NCBI RefSeq assembly: GCF_022539505.1
Contig: NC_061510.1
Coordinates: 262,641,687-262,705,686 of the forward strand
Direction of reading: 5' to 3'
Length of the DNA: 64,000 bases
Source of the DNA: Lolium rigidum
Taxonomy: Eukaryota > Streptophyta > Magnoliopsida > Poales > Poaceae
The translations under genes were made by a program, and so were the position numbers. How positions within the stretch are numbered: the first letter of the stretch is position 1; every line of letters starts with the position of its first letter. Below the pieces are notes generated by a model. It saw nothing but the letters and a program-made list of their open reading frames with translations, ran no database searches and was not told the origin of the DNA. Shown piece by piece: positions 1-11,408 of this stretch.

Positions 1-1024
1 CATTACTCATTACATTAAGGATGTATTGTTGTCAGCTGAAGAGAAGCAAATGGCGTGACTCGTGAGTTACCTAGCTTTTGTTTTTGTAGTAATAAAATTG
101 TTGTAGTTAGGTCAATGATCCCTAGCTTTCTTCTAATGTGATGTAAATATTACTATTTAATATCAATAAATGTGCAGCTCATTTCATCCTACCTTTGACT
201 CTAGGAATATGTAGTTGAATGTCTAGCTTACAAGCAGAACAGAAAACACATGGGTGAACAAATGTACATCCATGAATCCTACCTTTCACTTTGGGAATAT
301 GTAGTTGAATGTGTAGCTACAAATCTTAATAAGAGTATTAGTATACTAATCATAAACTATGTACACTCATTCCAGTAAACTCTGGCTCTGCCGCTAGACC
401 CCATCCACACAGGCACACACAAACGCTAGTGTTTTGAGATCATCGGTTGCCATGTCTCAGTTACCAGTTAGTATTCTGGAGATACTTTCTTCTATTCAAA
501 TAACTCCGCATATTACGTTTCACTGATATAGTTAGGACAGCTAACATGGAGAGTAATTTCAAACGGAGGGTGTATTATTGGAAGTGAAATTTAAGACAAG
601 CATTAAAATGATTAACTTGCTCATTGACTGTGTTGTAATGTCAGCAAAAAACTTGGAGATAAACTTAATATGTATTAAAGTAAGTAAAAAATAACTCAAG
701 AAAATTTACATAAAATATTTAATATGGTGGTAATCGAAGAAATGTTGTCAAGGTCGACCATAACAGAAAAAGGTAGTATAGTCAAGGATAATAGCTTCAG
801 GAAGCTTGTGTGAGCATGCTCTTCCTAGAATTAATACTAATTTCAGCAGAATCCTTTTTTTTTAATGGAGGATGACACCCCCGGCCTATGCATCAAAAAG
901 ATGCATTGCGGCTTTCTTTATTACATTCAACTGAGTAAACCATAAATATTGTGAACAATAGCAAACCCAAATGTTTTAACCATCTACCGGCTTGATATTT
1001 GTTTCCAAGTTATATTGCCTATTA
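1..1024. other. Gene-free AT-rich intergenic DNA
   Basis: No convincing reading frame is present on either strand. Near 865-930 a short piece reading 'gatgacacccccggcctatg' followed by 'gatgcattgcgg' resembles tails of degenerate retroelements that are common in grass genomes, but it is too short to classify. The motif 'gggaatatgtagttgaatgt' occurs twice (about 204 and 294), which suggests a small local duplication. Confidence 0.5.
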
Positions 1025-1207
1025 GTTTTGCCCAAATTCAAATTTTATAAATTTTGACCAATTGGTGTTGTGGATGTTGATATATATTCATATATTATGT
1101 GCATCCAGTATAGTGGATGTTGATATGCTTTTCTATATAGTCTGCCAAATTTATAAAGTTTGACTTTGACTAAAACAAATATGTAATGTGATTTGGGAGG
1201 GAGGGAG
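1025..1207. repeat. Degenerate Stowaway-like MITE remnant
   Basis: The right edge reads 'gggagggagggag', the usual Stowaway end, and the interior has the family-style 'aaatttataaagtttgact' near 1147. No clean CTCCCTCC left terminus is visible, so this is probably a decayed or 5'-truncated copy. Confidence 0.35.
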
Positions 1208-1350
1208 CTAGTAATTATAATAGCCATGCAAGTGTGTAAAATTTCTGAAATCTTCTTCTTTATTACTAAGTTGAGAATAAAATTTACTAATCCATTTCAA
1301 GAAAAATATAGTAAGTAATTTGATTCGCATTAATATAGTTTTTACATATT

Positions 1351-1398
1351 TGTTTTAGTCAAATAATATAGCTAAACTGGTCCTTTTTTTCATGACAG
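1351..1398. repeat. Left target-site duplication of the LINE
   Basis: It begins 'tgttttagtcaaataata' and is repeated at 1564-1611 after the poly(A) tail with two substitutions. Duplication on both sides of a poly(A)-ended fragment is the signature of target-primed reverse transcription; the length is unusual. Confidence 0.75.
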
Positions 1399-1563
1399 CG
1401 AGGCGCCTGTGGTGACTTCGTCAATTTCAAGATCCAATCCGCCGGCTCAGTTTTCCGGAGGTGCTCATAGGGGTAGGGTGTGCGTGTGTGCGTTCATAGG
1501 GGTGAGTGTATGCGCGTATGTGAGTGTCTGCGTTTGTACTGTGTTTCTCAAAAAAAAAACAAT
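1399..1563 (+). mobile_element. LINE 3'-end fragment with poly(A) tail
   Basis: This is a severely 5'-truncated non-LTR retrotransposon. It carries a 3' UTR rich in 'ggggtgagtgtatgcgcg' type repeats and ends in an A tract at about 1550-1559. A second, diverged copy of the same 3' end lies at 6090-6287. It is flanked by a 48-base direct repeat (1351-1398 and 1564-1611, 46 of 48 identical), consistent with a target site duplication. No ORF2 sequence is retained. Confidence 0.75.
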
Positions 1564-1684
1564 TGTTTTAGTCAAATAATATAGCTAAACTTGTCCTTTT
1601 TTTCATGATAGAGTCGATATACATGTGTGATCTGTTTAAAGAAAAAAACAATACCGCACCTTTGATTTTCAGCAATCAGAAGTA

Positions 1685-1781
1685 CTCCCTCCATCCCATA
1701 AAAATTACGTAAAATTTGTCAAAATTTGAATTTATCTAGATGCTAAATTTCAGACAAATTTCCTAGCTAGGACAGAGGGAG
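1685..1781. mobile_element. Stowaway MITE (Tc1/Mariner type), 97 bp
   Basis: The termini are CTCCCTCCATCC on the left and GGACAGAGGGAG on the right, imperfect inverted repeats, with a TA dinucleotide on each side (1683-1684, 1782-1783). It has no coding capacity. TIR style, TA target site and size all match Stowaway elements of grasses. Confidence 0.75.
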
Positions 1782-1785
1782 TACT

Positions 1786-2981
1786 AACAGAATGGACGCG
1801 TGCCTATTACGTACAGTATAGTAGTATATAAGAAGCATCATGCATGCTTGCGCGTCTCTCGTGATTTTAATCTTCGCTTGCGTTTGTTTTCTCTGGCGTT
1901 TCTATTCATTTGGAGTACATGATCAACTGTATATTACGTGCACCGGCCGGCCACCACAGATGCATCACGTTCCACATGTCCCTTTGGTATCCAGCTGATC
2001 AGCTTTTCTTGCCGTACGGGTATATATACAGATCTAGATAGATATACACCACATTTTGAGCAGCTTATCAACCGCAAAGAATTTGAAAGTACTGTATCAT
2101 ATCGATTGATCGTGATGATCGACGATCACCGGCCTGCTTTTCAGCTTACAATTTACGTGCACGCACCAATCATGCCCGTCCGTCTGCAGGTGCATGCATG
2201 TGTGTAACCGCGGGTAGCAGCGAATCTTCCACGTTTGGTCGGAGAAAAGGAGGAAAACATGGAGCAGCTAACTTTCGTGAAACAATACGGCTGTAGGTTA
2301 TTCAGCTAGGTCCATGCATGATGTGGGTACAAGTTATTCAAGATATATTGTGAACATGTAACACATGCGACGTATATTGGTCACGAAACGTTGGGAGTTT
2401 ATGTTCTGACGTGTAAAATTTCCTCTCAGAATTGCGATTTGCTTATGCTACCAGATAAAGGGCATGCAACAAATCGTAGCAATCTTTCTTCTTTCTCCTT
2501 CCATTGGATCGGAGAGTCAAGAGTCCTACTCCGTTGCTCCCCCCTAACACAAGTTGAGAGGTTATATTCATTTTTTGTTTTCCAACCTTAGGCCAGCTGA
2601 CCCATATCTAGCCCATGTATACCTGTCTACATACATACGGTATTTCTGTTCCTGATTTGGTGGGGAAATTGGTGGGGCAACGTACGCGAAGACATCTACG
2701 ACCCTTTTATATGTCCTGCCTATTCGGTACACGCAGATCACCCTAGTAGTACACTATATACTTACAGAAAATAATCGTACAAGATAACACGGGCCCTGGG
2801 CCATACGGGTCTTTAGAGGGTCGTACGTACATATCATATTTTTAAATTTTACAATCATGACCCTGCTTACGAAGGGGTATTAGAAGATCTCAATCATTAT
2901 TGTTTTTGACGCAGCCTGACATTTGGGCCAAGGGGGGAGCACCGGAGTAGATGCGGAGAGTCAATTAATACAGTTAATTTC
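1786..2981. other. Gene-free intergenic DNA
   Basis: The short open frames here have no recognisable similarity and no grass-like GC3 bias. I see no tRNA, splice-structured gene or clear transposon end. Confidence 0.5.
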
Positions 2982-3256
2982 GTGGGTGAAAAATATGTAG
3001 CACCATTTCATGTTTTAGGTTTTGAAGGATGTCGCGAAGTCAAAACTTTTAAACTTCAACAAAATATTTTCAAAAATATCTACAAATATAAAATATATTT
3101 TATTAGAATTGTCATTGTGCATATTTTTATATTATACTATGTATTTATTTGGTGTTATGAATATTAATATTTTTCTCATATTGTTTGTTAAACTTTGCAA
3201 AGTTTGACTTTGGCTAATTTCAGAACGATGAGTAAATAAAAACAGATGGAGTACAT
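2982..3256. repeat. Stowaway-like remnant
   Basis: The interior contains 'aaactttgcaaagtttgact', typical of the AT-rich body of Triticeae Stowaway elements, and the right edge reads 'cagatggagtac', a mutated GAGGGAG-TAC end. The left terminus is not recognisable. Confidence 0.4.
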
Positions 3257-3499
3257 GCATGTTTCTGTAGGCTGAAAATCATCACACCGTCTTGTAGTTA
3301 CTTGACGCAGTTGGGAAATTGATACCTTAGTTTAAGTGGTTGGGAGAGTCAATGTAGAAACCCTCGAATCCTCACATATGCAAATTTAGATTCCTATTTA
3401 TACTTAAGAACAAAACTATCTTGGGAACCAGGATTGGTACTTAACCAAGATAAAAAAAATCCTGGCACTCAGGCTTAATGGTCGTATGCATTCCTAGAG

Positions 3500-4625
3500 G
3501 TCGTCGTCGGGAAATCATGCACGTTGTTGGTGAAGCCGTGAAGGGGATGTCAGGACCCTAGCGTCCCGCGGTCGTGGCGGCTGGCTAGAGTGCAGCGCAC
3601 GAAGGTATGAGAGCAGCGGCATGAGATCATACTCCTGCGGATTATCAGCCCAGCAGCGGGCGTCGCTCCGGTGGCATCATGTGGGCGTCTGGTTAGACAC
3701 ATGCAGCGATTGGTACAGGGATCCTGGGTAGCTTCTCCGGACATGGAGACAGCGGTGTCTCCTCCACAAGGGATAGCTAGCGAGGTGGAGGCTCCTTGCG
3801 GTGGTACCTGGGGCAGCGGATCACGAGATCACAAGGCTAGTTTCACTGCATGAGATGGATAACACCTAGCTAGAGCATTCTACGATGTCGACGTCGCTAC
3901 ATGTGGGAGAACCGTCGCCCACGGGGTATGCAGATCAGAAGCCAGGGCGGTGGCTCCGGTTGATGGTGGTGTCACCGAACTTGTGGTCGGTGGTGATCTT
4001 GTCGGTTGTGTGGGTTGAGGAAGCGCGGCTACTTGCAATTCTCGTCTATTCGTCCGGGTTGTTCAGAGGGAACCCTACATCTAGGTTTTCCATGATCGGA
4101 CGATGGTCTTGCATTGTTCTCCTTCTTAATTAGGGGCATTGTTTTTGGAGCAGATGATGGCTGGAGGGGTCCTAATGTGGAACAGCGTGGTTTTTGCAGT
4201 GTTGACAGCGGTGAGACTCGGCGGCGGATGCGTGTTGAGCTATGCTCGAAGGGTGGAGGTGCTGCCTGGCGCGGTGGCGACATCGACTGTAGGCCTCGTA
4301 AATGTCTTTGTTTTGATCTACATACTGGAGATGGGTTAGTGGAAGATTGCAATGGCGACTTCCGGAGCTTGCGCATAAGACGCTCCCCCGAGTTTTAGTC
4401 GGTGAGCCGACGACGCATGATGCATTCATTTTGTTATGTGGGCTGACGAGGGTTGTTGTCGGGAACTACGGCTTGTGTCCCCTATCAACGAGCTAGTTTG
4501 CGGTGTGTTGTCACCATGTTTTTGCGACCTCGGTCTGTATATTGGATTTTTTGCATGAAAGTCTGAATATTAGTTGTGAGGGCTTTTGCTAGTCTTTGTT
4601 GAATAAATAAAATACAGATAACATG
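3500..4625 (+). repeat. Unclassified GC-rich repeat-like block
   Basis: This GC-rich block sits in AT-rich surroundings. It has many short open frames but no domain I recognise, and it ends in a sequence rich in 'gaataaataaaatac' that looks like a polyadenylated 3' end. Parts read like a decayed retrosequence; no TSD was found. A decayed LINE or captured gene fragment are both possible. Confidence 0.3.
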
Positions 4626-4733
4626 TACGTCCTCTTTTTGAAGGAAAAAAAAAGAAACTCATAGACACAATTTGATGCAAAGGTCAACTGAGTTTATTTA
4701 AAAAAAAACTTGGAGTGGTTTAAGGGCATCTCC

Positions 4734-5131
4734 AACGGGGCGACGAATTTTCGATACAATTTATATCTATTTGCGTTGGACACGGACACAAAATATGATC
4801 ACATGTCCACATGCATCTACTTTTTGACCGAACCGTAGAGACAAAAAAAAAATTAACCGCAAGGGCCCTGCCATGCATTAATTAGAGAGGAGAGAGAAAT
4901 GTCTTTTGTGTGGCCACCATTGCCTAGCACATGTGTCTGCCCTGCATTAAAGGAGGAGAGAGAGGCCTAGCCAGGCCAAAACGGACGCGCAACCACGTTC
5001 CTACTGCATATTTCAACCAAATTTACATCGAAACGGACGCTACGTCATTTTACTCTAGCCGCTGGGACATCTCCAACGAGCCACACAAACAGACATTTTT
5101 TATCTGTTTGTGTGGCTCGTTGGAGATGTCC
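4734..5131. mobile_element. PIF/Harbinger-type MITE, 398 bp
   Basis: The ends are GGGCATCTCCAACG and CGTTGGAGATGTCC, near-perfect inverted repeats, flanked by TAA on both sides (4731-4733, 5132-5134). TIR and three-base TWA target site are those of PIF/Harbinger. The same left terminus begins the larger element at 59345. The right part (5065-5131) forms a perfect hairpin. No transposase is encoded. Confidence 0.78.
5065..5131. repeat. Perfect 29-bp inverted repeat (hairpin)
   Basis: Arms 5065-5093 and 5103-5131 are exact reverse complements, separated by about nine T/A-rich bases. The left arm begins with a mutated copy of the element's own terminus, so the hairpin probably arose as an internal inverted duplication of the right end of the Harbinger MITE. 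Confidence 0.85.
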
Positions 5132-5134
5132 TAA

Positions 5135-6089
5135 CTAGCAGCCACGTTCAGCAGCTAGCCACAACCAAGTAACCAACCTACAAGCAAGATATGGACGTTC
5201 GTTCACCACAAGTACTGCTAGTATGACTAGATCGCGGGGCTAGCTAGTTTGGTGATGGCGTACACTTTGTTGGCATGCACGCAAGAGCCCCTCCACGTCG
5301 CGCGCGAGTCCAAGGCAAGGGTCAGAACGCAGGCAGAGGGTCGCTGGTTTCCTGCCGGGGCATGGTGACCGAGGAAGGGATATCGAGGAAATCAACGCAC
5401 AAGCATTCAAGTTTCGTCCTTGTGACGGGAGGGGAATACAAGGGTGCCACACTCCTGCCGTGCTGCACACCAGCTGGCTGGCTACGTACACCGTACACGG
5501 TACACCGCCTGCCGTTACGACTTACGACTACATAGCAGCTGGCTCAGCTAGAGCCGTAGATTGGCAGTGCTAGCTACGAGTAGTTCGTAGTTTGGACCCT
5601 TCCGAGTTTGCATTGTAGGCGTACCTATCCGTCGCTGCCGCTACCGCTGCCGTTGACACCACGTACATGTACGCGTGCCGATCGAGCTGCAACGGAAAGG
5701 GGAAACCTCTTGCACCTGGCACCTAGCAGCTGCATGCCGGCCTGAAACCCCGCATATTTACGTAGAAACGGCTTCCTTCCTCGGTTCACTTCGTTTGGGC
5801 GCGCGCGCGGGGAATTGAACGTCCATTTCCACCGAAGGGAAATACCGTTGCATACATGACAACAGTGGCGGAGCCAGGACATTAGACTTGTGTAGTCAGT
5901 ATATACTTGTGTAGTCAAATATATCTATTTATACGATTTTTTAGAGTTTTCTGTATAATTTCAGCCTATGTACCTACAACTGCATGTAGTTGGATGGTTT
6001 GAAAGACAGTGGCACCCTCAGCTCACCAGAGTTTAAACATTAAATTTGACACTTATTTAGTGTCTCATAATAGTGAAATATTTTTTAGT
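5135..6089. other. Gene-free intergenic DNA
   Basis: No supported gene. 'cagtggcggagccagga' near 5864 is a phrase often seen at grass DNA-transposon edges, but no matching opposite end was found. Confidence 0.45.
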
Positions 6090-6287
6090 AGGAGGGGACG
6101 ACGTTCCGTCGATAATGAGGCGCTTGTGATGACTTCGTCGACTTTGTCAATCTCAAGATCCTCTGGATCAGTATTCGACGCACAGTTGTTGGAGGTGCTC
6201 ATAGGAGTAGGATGTGTGTGCGTTCATAGGGGTGAGTATGTGCGCATGTATGAGCGTTTTTTATTGTACTGTGTTTCGCAAAAAAAA
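6090..6287 (+). mobile_element. LINE 3'-end fragment, second copy
   Basis: It shares the order 'ggcgcttgtgatgacttcgtc', 'ggaggtgctcatagg' and 'ggggtgagtatgtgcgc' with the LINE fragment at 1399-1563 and ends in an A tract at 6280-6287. It extends slightly further 5' (the 'agtaggaggggacgacgttc' segment). No convincing TSD was found. Confidence 0.6.
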
Positions 6288-6424
6288 CTATGTCATAGAA
6301 AAAAGTTTTATCGAACGCACAATTGAGATTAAAAATAATAATTTCTAGGAAAATGAATGCATAGTGTACAGGTTTTTTTTTTACCAATGGGCCGCCGATC
6401 TATTAATCATCAACATCATATATA

Positions 6425-6644
6425 CTCCCTCCTACCTATTTTATGCTGCACATAATTTTTCGTGCAAGTTAAACTGCGCAAACTTTAACAAATACATATA
6501 ATATGAAAATATATTTCATGATAATTTTATAAATATTATTTCTTTGTTGTATATGTTTATATTTTTATCAATATAGATAATAAAAATTTACAAAGTTTCA
6601 TTTTGACCAAACCTTATATGCAACATAGTTTGGGCAGGAGGGAG
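6425..6644. mobile_element. Stowaway MITE, 220 bp
   Basis: The ends CTCCCTCCTACC and GGGCAGGAGGGAG are inverted repeats flanked by TA (6423-6424, 6645-6646). The interior is AT-rich, including 'aatttacaaagtttcatttt', the usual Stowaway body. It is non-coding. Confidence 0.78.
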
Positions 6645-6757
6645 TACCAACTTTTGAAATTGGGTTTAAAGGAACCCGAGTTACTATAGCACCTCAAAAT
6701 CCGTATTTTTGGATCTCTAAAAAAATTAATATTCGACTTAGTGTTCGGGAATGATGT

Positions 6758-7110
6758 TTGACACATGGGAGCGTATGCTCCCTTTATTTTGAAATACATG
6801 TTAGATATATTTTAAAATGTCAAAAAAAATTGAAACAAAAATTTCGCACGTACATCTTCATGTGCTACGCGCTCACAAAGTCGTTTCATGAAAAATCGAC
6901 ATGTCATGTGGCGTGTGTAAAAAAGACAAAATTCGGTGCTGAAACAAAGACTTGTCACAAGATAAATTTTCTCTTTTTGGCTTAGACTACAAAAATATCA
7001 TTTTTTCGTGAAACTTGACGAATACACATATATTATGAAGATGTACATGTCAATTTTTTTGTCAAATTTTTTTAACACTTGAAAATATGTTTTTATGGTA
7101 GAGGGATCAT
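6758..7110. repeat. Unclassified MITE-like AT-rich repeat
   Basis: The left edge carries the palindrome-like 'gggagcgtatgctccc' and the right edge reads 'gatcatacgcacccggaagcc', roughly inverted. A distantly similar interior occurs at 36840-37195. No TSD was resolved, so the superfamily is left open. Confidence 0.35.
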
Positions 7111-7283
7111 ACGCACCCGGAAGCCGAATTGAGTTCCTGTTAGTGTTCATGTAATCATCTAACTTAGTGGCTGAGAAAGTTTAACCGGGTTCCGTTGAAT
7201 CCAGGTCCCAAAAGATGGCTTTACAGCAACTGGCCGATTCCAGGTTTAATACTTCAACTTCAGAGTGTCCCCATCGGGAGCCC

Positions 7284-8779
7284 GACGCAGGGATTCGTAG
7301 CATAGGAAATAAAAAAATCCTATACACTAACGAATAAACCACCAAAATCTAATCTAGAAGATGCATGTAACGATCTGGTAACATGTAACAATACGATAAC
7401 TTGATTTGCGTACCGTTGAAAATCGGGTGCGGAAGTTTAACGGTTGGTGTCGATGTAGACGATCACGATCCGTTCAATCTTGACGATCCAACTCGATCAA
7501 CTCCGTCGCTTGTGCTGCGGCTCCGAGGTGATGCACACGTACGGCTTGACGACGTCGGCTCCTTCTTGTTCCAACAAGTTTTAGTCGAGGTAGAGAGATC
7601 GCTCCGGCGTGACGATGAACTTGGTGCAAATCCGGCAAGGCTTCACACGGACTATCTTTTCGGAGTTCGACGGAATTAGGGTTCCGACGAGATTTCGGCG
7701 ATCACCGGCGGAGGTCCGAGGACCAACGGAGGTAAACGGCAAAGGACGGAGGAGGACACCGACGAGGACGGGCGACGGTAGAGGGCGGCAAGGAGGCTGG
7801 CGATGAACGGCGTCCGGAGGCGACACTGGGCTTGGGGAGCTCGCGGCTGCGTGGCTCTTGTGGACTTATGATGTTATGGCCAGCCCCGTAGCTCCCATTT
7901 ATAAAGGCTCGGACCCGAGAGGCCGTAGGATCTCTGAATCCTATTAGACTCTTGGTCAAACCTTATCAAACTCATATTGGAACCAAATATGGAAGTCCCC
8001 AGGTGAATCGGAATAGGAAAAGGAAAGCTCCCCCCTCCCACTCCCAAACGAAGTGGAGCGAGGGTTCTCCCTTGGCCACGGCGGCCAGCCGGCTGACCGG
8101 CCCACTTGGCGCGCGGGTGTGGCCCACCCGGACCTAGGTTAGGTGGGTTCCCCCTTCCGAAACATTCCGGTACAACCGAAAATTTCGGAATTTTCCGGAA
8201 CCATTCCGATACTTCCCCTATATGGTCCTATTGGGTTGTCGCCCTTCCGAATCCATCCGTGATATCCCCAAATCCATTCGGGATACCGAAAACAATGCAC
8301 TTGATATCTATCTATCCCTAGCGGCGTCGAACCTTAAGTCTGTGACCTTATGGGTTTGCGATTATGCGGTCATGACTACATCCATAGCCAATGGTTAATA
8401 GAGGTATCTAGTGATCCATATTAACCCCCACATATTCAACGATGATCTTCTCGAGTGGACCACTTATGCCATTCATATATAATTCCCATGTCCTTCGATA
8501 TCTTAGTTACCCGAGATTTGATCGTTGGTACCTTCATAACTTGTTCTTATCTCGTTACCGGTAAGTACTCTTTTCTCGTCATAATAGCGCACCCTCATGT
8601 GACCTTGTCATGGGCTTGCAAGTGATTGCATGTGTATTACCGAGAGGGCCCTGAGAATATCTTTCCATTACATGGATGGACAAATCCCACTCTTAATAAC
8701 ATACAACCCAACAAGTATCTTATATAATACATGCGAGATAGCTTTATGATCACCCAATAACGAAGTGACGTTTGCAACA
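7284..8779 (-). mobile_element. LTR-like sequence, minus orientation
   Basis: Read on the minus strand it starts TGTTGCAAACG (at 8779), contains a TATA-like box (7898-7906) in a GC-rich transcribed-looking section, and ends with an AT-rich 'ggatttttttatttcc' stretch typical of grass LTR 3' ends. No internal retrotransposon genes adjoin it and no matching TSD was found, so it could be a truncated LTR or a solo LTR with a damaged left edge. The short open frames inside are not genes. Confidence 0.45.
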
Positions 8780-9338
8780 AGCTATGTGACGGGGAGCTCC
8801 TCGGCAATGCCCACCATGAGGGGCTTAGGGTTGACGGAATCCTGCAGGCTAGCACGAGACATTGGATATCAAACAGACGGGGAGAGAGATTTACCCAGGT
8901 TCGGGGCCCTCAATGAGGTAAAACCCTTACTTCCTGCTTGTCTGATCTTGATTTATCGAATATATCGGGTTACAATGGGGTAGCCGATAGGCTATATGGT
9001 CAACTCACCGAGAGACAAAGATTCTAGGGTTTGTGCTCTAAGTTGCGGTGTTTCTGCGTATTGTTGTTCTTATTTTCGGCAGGCCCTCTCCTGGCCTTGA
9101 TATAGCAGGGCAAGTCCCGAGAGTCCTGTCCGAACTCAAGTAGGTTACATTGAGATCTAATCTAATCTTTCCTTTATCGAAGCCTTCTTGCCTTGTCCAT
9201 CAAGAATCTGTCTCCTAGTAGGTCTCCTTCGTTGCAACTGACGTACGGGCCCACCTTGGTCTTGGACAATCTTCATGGGCCCCTAGTTGGGCCAAGGGAG
9301 TTAGACTAATGTCGGGTACCCGAAGGGTAATGCCCCCA
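8780..9338 (-). repeat. Probable 3' LTR of element A
   Basis: On the minus strand it begins TGGGGGCATTACCC (at 9338), directly after a purine-rich 'cactcgggagctactta' that fits a polypurine tract. The other edge is hard to place because it abuts the neighbouring LTR-like block; about 8780 is an estimate. Confidence 0.45.
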
Positions 9339-10032
9339 TAAGTAGCTCCCGAGTGACTGGCCGAAGCAGAGCTTCGGGCAGGTACTATAGTTGCCTTCAT
9401 CCGAATAATTTTATCAGTCGAAGAAAATTGAATCTTCTCGTTTGCTATGAAGTCGAAATTGCTTGATATCGGGTGCGCGTCCAGCGTTCCCGATGGAAGT
9501 AGCCCCCGAGTCTAGGAACGGACGTTTGTAACCGTGAGTAGACTCAAGTTGTACTACTCGAAGATTTTGGTGTCGATGTATTCTGAGCTTCCTTCATCAT
9601 CTGATACTTTTAGCATATCGGGTTTTCTAAGACTTCAGGTGAAGTCATACAACTTGGTTGTACGTAAGGGATAGAAGTAACGAGCCCAGCCTTACTCGAT
9701 AAATTGATGTGCTGGTTAACTGCCGATGGCAAAAAAACGTTACCCTACACAGAATTAAGTCCCCGGGCTCGATCCTGGATTTGTTGGAACCTTCGGATCC
9801 GTTCTTCTTTGGATCCATTTGATTATTGACGCTTTTGTTGTCTTTATCGGGTGCGCGTCTAGCGCTCCCGATGGGAGTAGCCCCCGAGTCTATATTCGGC
9901 TGCTTGCAGTCGAACGTAGACTCAAAGAAAGTATATATAATGCATTCACAACGTCTTTGTCTTGTCTCACGTCGTAGCCCATCCAAGCCGCCATAACAAT
10001 AAAAAAGGATTTTGCCTCCCGATTCACTCCCC

Positions 10033-10690
10033 TTCAAGCTGAAAATGCTCTCCAAAAAGATGCCCAATCGAAGTCTGCCCAACTTGACCAGGCAGTTAAA
10101 GTAGCAGCCACTGCTCGGCAAGAGGCTGATTCGTTGAAGAAGGAGCTTGGCCAGCTGAAGAAGAAGCTAGAGGAGGAGGAGAAGGAAAATGCGAAGGCCC
10201 AGGTCCAGGCGAAGGAGCAGGAGGATAAACTCCGCAACTCCATCACGGCCCTACTAGGTAAGTTTATCGCAATATCGTCAAACTTCTTTCTTGTTTAACT
10301 TTATTGATTCCTTACTTCAGCTTTCACTTTTCGTAGGAGCTGCCGGCATCCTTGCGGGTACTGTAGGCAACCCCCCGTTGATTCTGCTGCCAACGCTATT
10401 TTCCTAGCGGTCGAATCCGGCGAACTTGTCCGAGTTCGTCTTCAGAAGAATAAGGCACTATTGTCAATATTCCATGCTATGATCTTCCCGAAGGCAGATC
10501 AAAACAAGACTCTAGGGCAACTGGTGGAAGCTTTCTCCATCGACACCGAGGGCATCATCGAGGTATTCAAATGTACCTCACGTACCTAGGGCGCTCTTCT
10601 TGCCTTCCAGCTTCTGATGGGGTATGGCTTCAAGGCTGATATGGAATTGCTAACAATGGAGCTGCCAAAAGATTAAGATGGGCTGGCTAT
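10033..10690 (+). pseudogene. Decayed gypsy antisense gene, coiled-coil part
   Basis: The frame from 10033 encodes a Lys/Glu-rich coiled coil (for example KKELGQLKKKLEEEEKE). It stops at a clean intron donor (CTAG|GTAAGT at 10257/10258), with an acceptor at 10336, and continues with phrases such as MIFPKADQNKTLGQL and FQLLMGYGFKADMELL that belong to the C-terminal part of the extra proteins of grass gypsy elements. In-frame stops and frameshifts are present. The N-terminal domain is missing. No function is expected from this copy. Confidence 0.55.
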
Positions 10691-11408
10691 TGACCTTAGC
10701 CCTTTTAGCGTGCCAGCGCGCAAGCGCGCGACAACTTCTTGATTTAGTAGAAGCTAACAAGCCAGCTACCGGTGGAGCCGCCCCAAGTCTGCCAACTCAA
10801 ACCGATGCTCCTTAAGAGAATTTTTGTTGAATTGTAACTGATACCTTGTTTCAAACAATGGCTTTTCTAAGCCTTATTTTGTAATGAATTTGAGCTGGCA
10901 ATGCTGCCAGTTCTTCCCGCTGAATTTGTGATGTCTAACTTTAATTGTGTGCTCCCGATGGGAGTGATTGGAGTTCTTGATACTGTATATATATGATGCA
11001 CACTCGATGTTGTATTGCAGGTGACACATGTGGCCCCTTTTGTTGAAGATGCTTCGAGTGCTGGCTCTGAATCCGGCCTTCTGCAACAAATGTGGACCCG
11101 AATAACTCGAATGGAAAAAATACTTGCTAGGTATTCACGCCATGGCGGCTATGATAAAGAAGAAGGGTGAATTGGCTATGGAAGCATAGCAACACGCACT
11201 AAGAGAACTGCAGAAGGCCACAGAGAGCTTAAACTGTGAGTACTCGACAATCCTTTGTCTTCCTCACTTTTGAGAGTGCATCTCCTTGGTACATGAACTT
11301 TCCTTTATCATTTTTACCAGTCATTGCTCTAAACTTGTCCGAAGAGAACAAGTGGGTCCATGAGCGGGTTGAGGCTTTGACAAATCTATCGCAGTTTAAC
11401 GAGCTCTT

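Noticed and set aside
3550..4429. Several 80-115 codon frames on both strands
   Set aside because: Overlapping frames on opposite strands have no recognisable similarity or consistent codon bias.
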